In this document: piece by piece, positions 14,984 through 18,247 of the stretch
Numbering within the stretch: the first letter of the stretch is position 1
How the letters are laid out: every line of letters starts with the position of its first letter
DNA from: CAYTXJ01 sp965613025
GTDB taxonomy: Bacteria; Desulfobacterota; DSM-4660; Desulfatiglandales; JALVMZ01
Assembly: GCA_965613025.1 (NCBI GenBank)
Contig: CBFDUE010000048.1
Location: 1 to 18,247 of the forward strand
Direction: 5' to 3'
DNA: 18,247 nucleotides
Made by a program: the position numbers and the translations under genes
Notes under the pieces: generated by a model
Databases searched by the model: none
Told to the model about the DNA's origin: nothing
The model's input: the letters and a program-made list of their open reading frames with translations, nothing else

Positions 14984-16150
14984 CTATACCCTCAAAATTA
15001 GATTACACACTGTGCCAAGATCACCTCCCAAAGTATCTACAAGACCCACTCTGGCTCCTTCAACCTGCCTCTTTTCGCATTCTTCTCTCAATTGCTTTAC
15101 AATCTCTACCACCTGAGCAGCTCCCGTTGCACCTATAGGATGTCCTTTTGCCTTTAGACCTCCTGAAGGATTTACCACAACCTCCCCTCCAAAAGTGGTC
15201 TTCCCCTTAGTAGCTGCATCATAGGCCTTTCCCCAGTCATAAAATCCCATTGCCTCTAAAGCCAAGATCTCTGCAATAGTGAAGCAATCATGAAGCTCCA
15301 CTATATCAATATCCTTAGGCCCCATATTGGCCTCTGAATATGCCTGCTTTATAGACTCCTGCCGTGCAATTACTTTACAAAGATCCCTCTGTTCATACAG
15401 AGGTCCTGCAGATGCCTGACCAGTTCCTGCGATAAAGGCCGGCTTTTTAATAAGATCTTTAGCTTTTTTAGAATCAGCTATTACCACAGCAGCTGCTCCA
15501 TCTGAAAATGGACAACAGTCATAGAGCTGCAGAGGATCGGCAACCATAATACTTGCGAGTACAGTATCCACATCAATCTCCTTTTGAAAATGGGCCTTGG
15601 GGTTCAGCATAGCATGTCTATGATTCTTCACTGCCACCTCTGCCATATGCCTTTTAAGCTCCTTTAAAGGAATACCATATTTAACCGAATATTGATGTGC
15701 TGCCATAGCAAATACCCCAGGAAAGGTAAGGCCGCTCATTGCCTCATAATATGCATGTAAAGCCATGGCAAAGGTGCGGGTTGCAAGAGGGGTTCCCATC
15801 TTTGCAGCCCTCTCTGTTCCTCCTGCAAGCACCATATCATATACACCAGCACCCACTAAAAGCACCGCATGCCTTATTGCCACCGTAGAAGTGGCACACG
15901 CACACTCAAATCTGACTGAAGGAGTGGAAACAGGCATTGATAGCTCAGAAACCACAAATGGGCCCATATGTGCCTGGGCCTCTTCAAAATCTCCTAAGCA
16001 ATTGCCTATAAAGACCGCCTCAATATCCTCGGGTTCAATGCCAGAAGTATTAATAGCCTCGGTTGCAGCTTCAGTAAAAAGCTCTAAATTGGTCTTCTCT
16101 GATATTCCAAATTTTGTCATTCCCACTCCCAATATGGCAACCTCTCTCAT
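14984..16150 (-). CDS. Thiolase, SCP2/SCPx-like (acetyl-CoA acyltransferase family)
   Basis: A thiolase-fold enzyme of 388 residues that cleaves 3-ketoacyl-CoA, or condenses two acyl-CoA molecules in the reverse sense. The nucleophile is probably C85 in FECACATSTVAI. The C-terminal half has ELHDCFTIAE, typical of the SCP2-like group, and the active-site histidine H337 in GLKAKGHPIGATG; the second cysteine is likely C382 in GTVCNLIL. No targeting signal is seen. The ATG at 16150 follows an AAAGGA ribosome binding site and a plausible sigma-70 promoter. It heads the operon thiolase, DUF35, acyl-CoA dehydrogenase, helicase, with gaps of 2, 13 and 0 bases. Partnering with a dehydrogenase suggests beta-oxidation-like degradation, but the DUF35 partner also allows a biosynthetic role. 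The substrate is not determinable from sequence. Confidence 0.93.
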   Translation of the reverse strand: MREVAILGVGMTKFGISEKTNLELFTEAATEAINTSGIEPEDIEAVFIGNCLGDFEEAQAHMGPFVVSELSMPVSTPSVRFECACATSTVAIRHAVLLVGAGVYDMVLAGGTERAAKMGTPLATRTFAMALHAYYEAMSGLTFPGVFAMAAHQYSVKYGIPLKELKRHMAEVAVKNHRHAMLNPKAHFQKEIDVDTVLASIMVADPLQLYDCCPFSDGAAAVVIADSKKAKDLIKKPAFIAGTGQASAGPLYEQRDLCKVIARQESIKQAYSEANMGPKDIDIVELHDCFTIAEILALEAMGFYDWGKAYDAATKGKTTFGGEVVVNPSGGLKAKGHPIGATGAAQVVEIVKQLREECEKRQVEGARVGLVDTLGGDLGTVCNLILRV

Positions 16151-16172
16151 ATCCCAATCCTTTCATTAAATC

Positions 16173-16200
16173 ATAATAATTTAGTAATAATTGTTATCAA
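16173..16200 (-). promoter_or_regulatory. Putative sigma-70 promoter for the thiolase operon
   Basis: On the minus strand TTGATA (16200-16195) and TATTAT (16178-16173), each 5 of 6 to consensus, are spaced by 16 bases. Transcription would start near 16166, giving a leader of about 16 bases that includes the AAAGGA ribosome binding site. The region is AT-rich, so chance matches are possible. Confidence 0.5.
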
Positions 16201-16250
16201 AATTGTATCCCCCTGATCAAGCCATTTAAGTCAGTTAAATATAAGCTCAT

Positions 16251-16278
16251 TTGACAACAGGTTTTAAATCCAGATTAT
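16251..16278 (+). promoter_or_regulatory. Possible sigma-70 promoter for the MFS transporter
   Basis: TTGACA (16251-16256), a 16-base spacer and GATTAT (16273-16278, 4 of 6) could form a promoter. The -10 box would lie inside the left direct repeat; the right repeat copy has GATAAT at the same place but no -35. The leader to the ATG at 16429 would be about 145 bases. Two isolated TATAAT boxes nearer the gene lack a matching -35. Confidence 0.3.
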
Positions 16279-16331
16279 GCACAAGATAGAAGATTTTTAA
16301 AGAAAAGCGCCTCCAGATGTAGTATAGATGG
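16271..16331 (+). repeat. Imperfect direct repeat, left copy
   Basis: This 61-base segment aligns with 18057-18118 in the same orientation. The first 36 bases match at 32 positions, including the run AAGATTTTTAAAGAAAA, and the whole alignment matches at about 48 of 62 columns with one gap. The two copies bracket the MFS gene and the truncated amidohydrolase. No transposase is encoded between them. Confidence 0.75.
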
Positions 16332-16428
16332 ACATACAAATAAAACTACAGATTTGTGGGAACATATGGATTATCCGATGAATATAATATTGAATATAAT
16401 TCAGACTTTTTTCCTGATTTAGGTGAAT

Positions 16429-17592
16429 ATGATAAAAAAGAAATTTTCGGTTCTGTTCCTGTCAATATTTGCCTCCATGCTTGGAATTGGTATTGTGGTT
16501 CCACTACTGCCTCTTTACGCAGAGAATATGGGTGCATCCGGTATATGGATCGGCATGATCTTTGCTGGTTTTTCTATTTCAAGAACTGTTGTCATGCCAA
16601 TAGCTGGTAAGCTATCCGATATCAGAGGACGGAAAGTATTCCTTGCAAGTGCGCTTTTCGTCTATGCCCTGCTTTCCTTAGGATATATAATGGCTAGAAA
16701 TACATATGAACTCACACTGGTTCGATTTATTCATGGCATACCAGCAGGAATGCTCATCCCCATTGCCCAGGCCTATGTGGGAGATCTATCCCCTGAGGCA
16801 GAAGAAGGCAAATGGCAGGGCTATTTTAATGCTTCCTTTTTTGGAGGCTTTGGTTTTGGTCCTCTCATGGGAGGAATCCTTACGGATCACTATGGGATGG
16901 ATGCTGCATTTATAACCATGGGAGCCTTGAATATGCTGGGCTTCATTCTTGTCACCTCATTCCTTCAGGAACCTGAAAAGATCAGGTCAAAGGGCTCCAT
17001 AAATCCTTCCTTTAAAAACATCAGAAAAAGCAATGTCATGAAGGGACTCATGGGATTCCGTCTGGCATTTTCCATAGGAAGGGGGATATTTGCGGGTTTC
17101 CTGCCGGTATTTGCAGGAATGTATATCGGCCTCAGCGCCACACAGATTGGCATACTGGTTGCCGCCAATATCCTCATCATGAGCTTGCTACAACCACTTG
17201 GTGGTTTAATAGCTGACAGGATGAACCGAAGCGTTTTGATCATCTTAGGGAGCATGGGGAATATAACATTCCTTGCACTCATCCCATCAGGGAGGAACTT
17301 TCTGGAATTACTTCTGATCTGTCTGCTTGGAAGCCTTGGAGGTAGCGTTTCCATGCCCGCTGCATCCGCAATGATAGTTGAAGAGGGCAGGAGATTTGGT
17401 ATGGGATCCACCATGGCGCTCTTTGGTATGGTCTTTAGTATAGGTATGGGCATTGGCCCACTGCTTGGAGGAGTTATTGTGGATGTATTGAATATAGGAT
17501 CGGTATTCTACTTAGGTGCCCTCATGGGCGTTGTAGGTACATCCATTCTACTCTATTACATCAGGGAAGAGTCATTATCAACAAATCTATAG
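16429..17592 (+). CDS. MFS transporter, DHA1-like drug/metabolite efflux family
   Basis: A 12-helix major facilitator superfamily permease, 387 residues, in the inner membrane, probably a proton-coupled antiporter exporting small molecules. The first helix holds LGIGIVVPLLPLY, and the loop between helices 2 and 3 has the MFS motif A (GKLSDIRGRK, 60-69). A related GLIADRMNRS lies in the matching loop of the second half. I take ATG 16429 as the start: AGGTG just upstream fits as its ribosome binding site, whereas the in-frame GTG at 16423 is part of that site. The gene is complete and its 3' end overlaps the truncated amidohydrolase reading frame by 32 bases tail to tail. It is bracketed by direct repeats. 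Its base composition is close to that of glmS and the thiolase, so transfer is not supported by GC alone. Substrate unknown. Confidence 0.9.
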   Translation: MIKKKFSVLFLSIFASMLGIGIVVPLLPLYAENMGASGIWIGMIFAGFSISRTVVMPIAGKLSDIRGRKVFLASALFVYALLSLGYIMARNTYELTLVRFIHGIPAGMLIPIAQAYVGDLSPEAEEGKWQGYFNASFFGGFGFGPLMGGILTDHYGMDAAFITMGALNMLGFILVTSFLQEPEKIRSKGSINPSFKNIRKSNVMKGLMGFRLAFSIGRGIFAGFLPVFAGMYIGLSATQIGILVAANILIMSLLQPLGGLIADRMNRSVLIILGSMGNITFLALIPSGRNFLELLLICLLGSLGGSVSMPAASAMIVEEGRRFGMGSTMALFGMVFSIGMGIGPLLGGVIVDVLNIGSVFYLGALMGVVGTSILLYYIREESLSTNL

Positions 17593-18022
17593 TCTTTCCA
17601 ACACCGGTGGCCATGGCCAATTTGAGAAGATTAAGGGAATCATTGTAAAAGAACGTATCAGCAAAGGTGGTAATTCCTGCTCGGATCATCTCACAACAAC
17701 CAAGCAGGCTTGACCAATAAAAGTCTTCAGGTGTCAACTGTTCCAACAGAGATGTGCCAAATTCCAGCCACTCTTTTAATTTCATGGCCTCTGTTGTTCC
17801 CCTGAATATGGTTGCACCCACATGAGTGTGACAATTTACAAGACCTGGCAAAAGTACTTGATGGGTGCCTGTGATTATATGCTGTGCCTCAGAGTCGATT
17901 GTGCCAGATGGTCCCATGTCAACAATGTGCTGACCTTTAATGGCAACATCGTAAAGTTCAAGCACACTATTTTGTTCAGTCATGGGTAACACAGTAATGT
18001 CTCTGATCAATATGTCATACAT
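17561..18022 (-). pseudogene. Truncated amidohydrolase (TrzA/MtaD/AtzA-like), N-terminal third only
   Basis: The reading frame encodes the first part of a metal-dependent amidohydrolase related to MTA/SAH deaminases and chlorohydrolases. It has a small N-terminal beta domain (about 1-58), then LLPGLVNCHTHVG with metal ligands H65 and H67, and IRAGITTFADTFF (113-125). Homology-like sequence ends at about V141 (base 17600). The last 12 residues (GKTIDLLIMTLP) are run-on, read antisense through the end of the MFS gene, and the frame closes at 17561. Complete members have about 430 residues with three further metal ligands, all missing here, so the product cannot be an active enzyme. The 5' end is intact: ATG 18022 with GGAAAGG upstream. 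The break lies within about 10 bases of the MFS stop codon, suggesting a recombination junction or, less likely, an assembly join. Confidence 0.82.
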
Positions 18023-18056
18023 CCTCTTTGTCCTTTCCTTTTAAGATGCTTTATCC

Positions 18057-18118
18057 CAGATAATGCACAAAATGAAAGATTTTTAAAGAAAATTGCTCTC
18101 AAATTTAGTAATATAAGG
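18057..18118 (+). repeat. Imperfect direct repeat, right copy
   Basis: The partner of 16271-16331, in the same orientation, 35 bases upstream of the amidohydrolase start. The repeated core is CAGAT-A-ATGCACAA followed by AAGATTTTTAAAGAAAA. It runs directly into copy 2 of the dispersed hairpin repeat. Confidence 0.75.
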
Positions 18119-18160
18119 AGAGCTTTGATTTTTCAAAGCTCTCAGAAAGAAGCTGTAAAT
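18118..18160. repeat. Dispersed hairpin repeat, copy 2
   Basis: GAGAGCTTTGA and TCAAAGCTCTC (18118-18128 and 18133-18143) form a perfect 11-base stem around TTTT, followed by AGAAAGAAGCTGTAAA. It is nearly identical to 8797-8840, including the tail beyond the hairpin, so this is a repeat family and not a chance palindrome. Confidence 0.75.
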
Positions 18161-18166
18161 TGAATC

Positions 18167-18243
18167 TGTTATTGCGAGGGTCTTAAAAGACCCGAAGCAA
18201 TCTATAAAAGGTATGAGATTGCTTCGCTTCGCTCGCAATGACA
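18167..18243. repeat. Nested palindromic intergenic repeat at the contig end
   Basis: The outer arms TGTTATTGCGAG (18167-18178) and CTCGCAATGACA (18232-18243) pair at 11 of 12 positions, the other being G-T wobble. Inner arms GAAGCAATCT (18194-18203) and AGATTGCTTC (18216-18225) pair perfectly. A separate hairpin GGGTCTT-AA-AAGACCC (18178-18193) sits within. The GCAATGACA / GAAGCAATCTC words are those of a widespread bacterial intergenic repeat class. The contig ends four bases later. Confidence 0.8.
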
Positions 18244-18247
18244 GGGG

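Noticed and set aside
16429..17592. MFS gene as foreign DNA by base composition
   Set aside because: By hand counts on sample lines its G+C is close to that of glmS and the thiolase; only the repeats and the broken neighbour hint at acquisition.

Overview
The window looks like one end-to-end contig from a flagellated, moderately AT-rich Gram-negative bacterium, probably assembled from a metagenome. It begins inside an Illumina Nextera adapter (1-69), so the leftmost gene is artificially cut. It ends inside a dispersed palindromic repeat (18167-18243), a common place for an assembly to break. The gene set fits a Desulfobacterota (former Deltaproteobacteria) lineage or a relative: a DVU0524-type protein paired with FlgM, near-consensus sigma-28 and sigma-54 promoters, System II cytochrome c maturation (ResB-CcsA), and a thiolase / DUF35 / acyl-CoA dehydrogenase operon. 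No rRNA or tRNA is present, so this assignment is inference.

Layout. (1) 70-1000, minus: a family 2 glycosyltransferase lacking its 3' end. (2) 1001-1231: a divergent regulatory region with a sigma-54 core promoter facing the glycosyltransferase and a perfect sigma-28 promoter facing the flagellar pair. (3) 1232-1910, plus: a DVU0524-like small protein and the anti-sigma-28 factor FlgM. (4) 1893-6394, minus: an M20 metallo-hydrolase, glmS and serS; glmS and the M20 gene share a near-consensus sigma-70 promoter. (5) 6551-8787, plus: resB and ccsA, translationally coupled. (6) 8788-10277, plus: a small intergenic repeat cluster, a degenerate receiver-like protein and a long coiled-coil protein with a PD-(D/E)XK-like end. 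(7) 10310-16150, minus: a tight operon of thiolase, DUF35 zinc-ribbon/OB protein, acyl-CoA dehydrogenase and a Ski2-like helicase. (8) 16151-18247: an MFS transporter and a truncated amidohydrolase lying between two imperfect direct repeats, followed by repeat elements to the end.

How the genes work together. The sigma-28/FlgM unit would form a negative feedback loop on late flagellar transcription, and the glycosyltransferase facing it may be co-regulated with motility (inference). GlmS makes glucosamine-6-phosphate for cell envelope synthesis and SerS charges tRNA-Ser. ResB and CcsA deliver and attach heme to periplasmic c-type cytochromes, which implies a cytochrome-based respiratory chain. 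The thiolase/DUF35/dehydrogenase set handles acyl-CoA substrates.

I found no clear new multi-gene system. The items most worth a second look are the paired sigma-54/sigma-28 promoter region, the repeat-bounded transporter island with its broken amidohydrolase, the expanding coiled-coil nuclease-like protein, and the adapter-derived protein tail. Every gene-free stretch is shorter than 300 bases.
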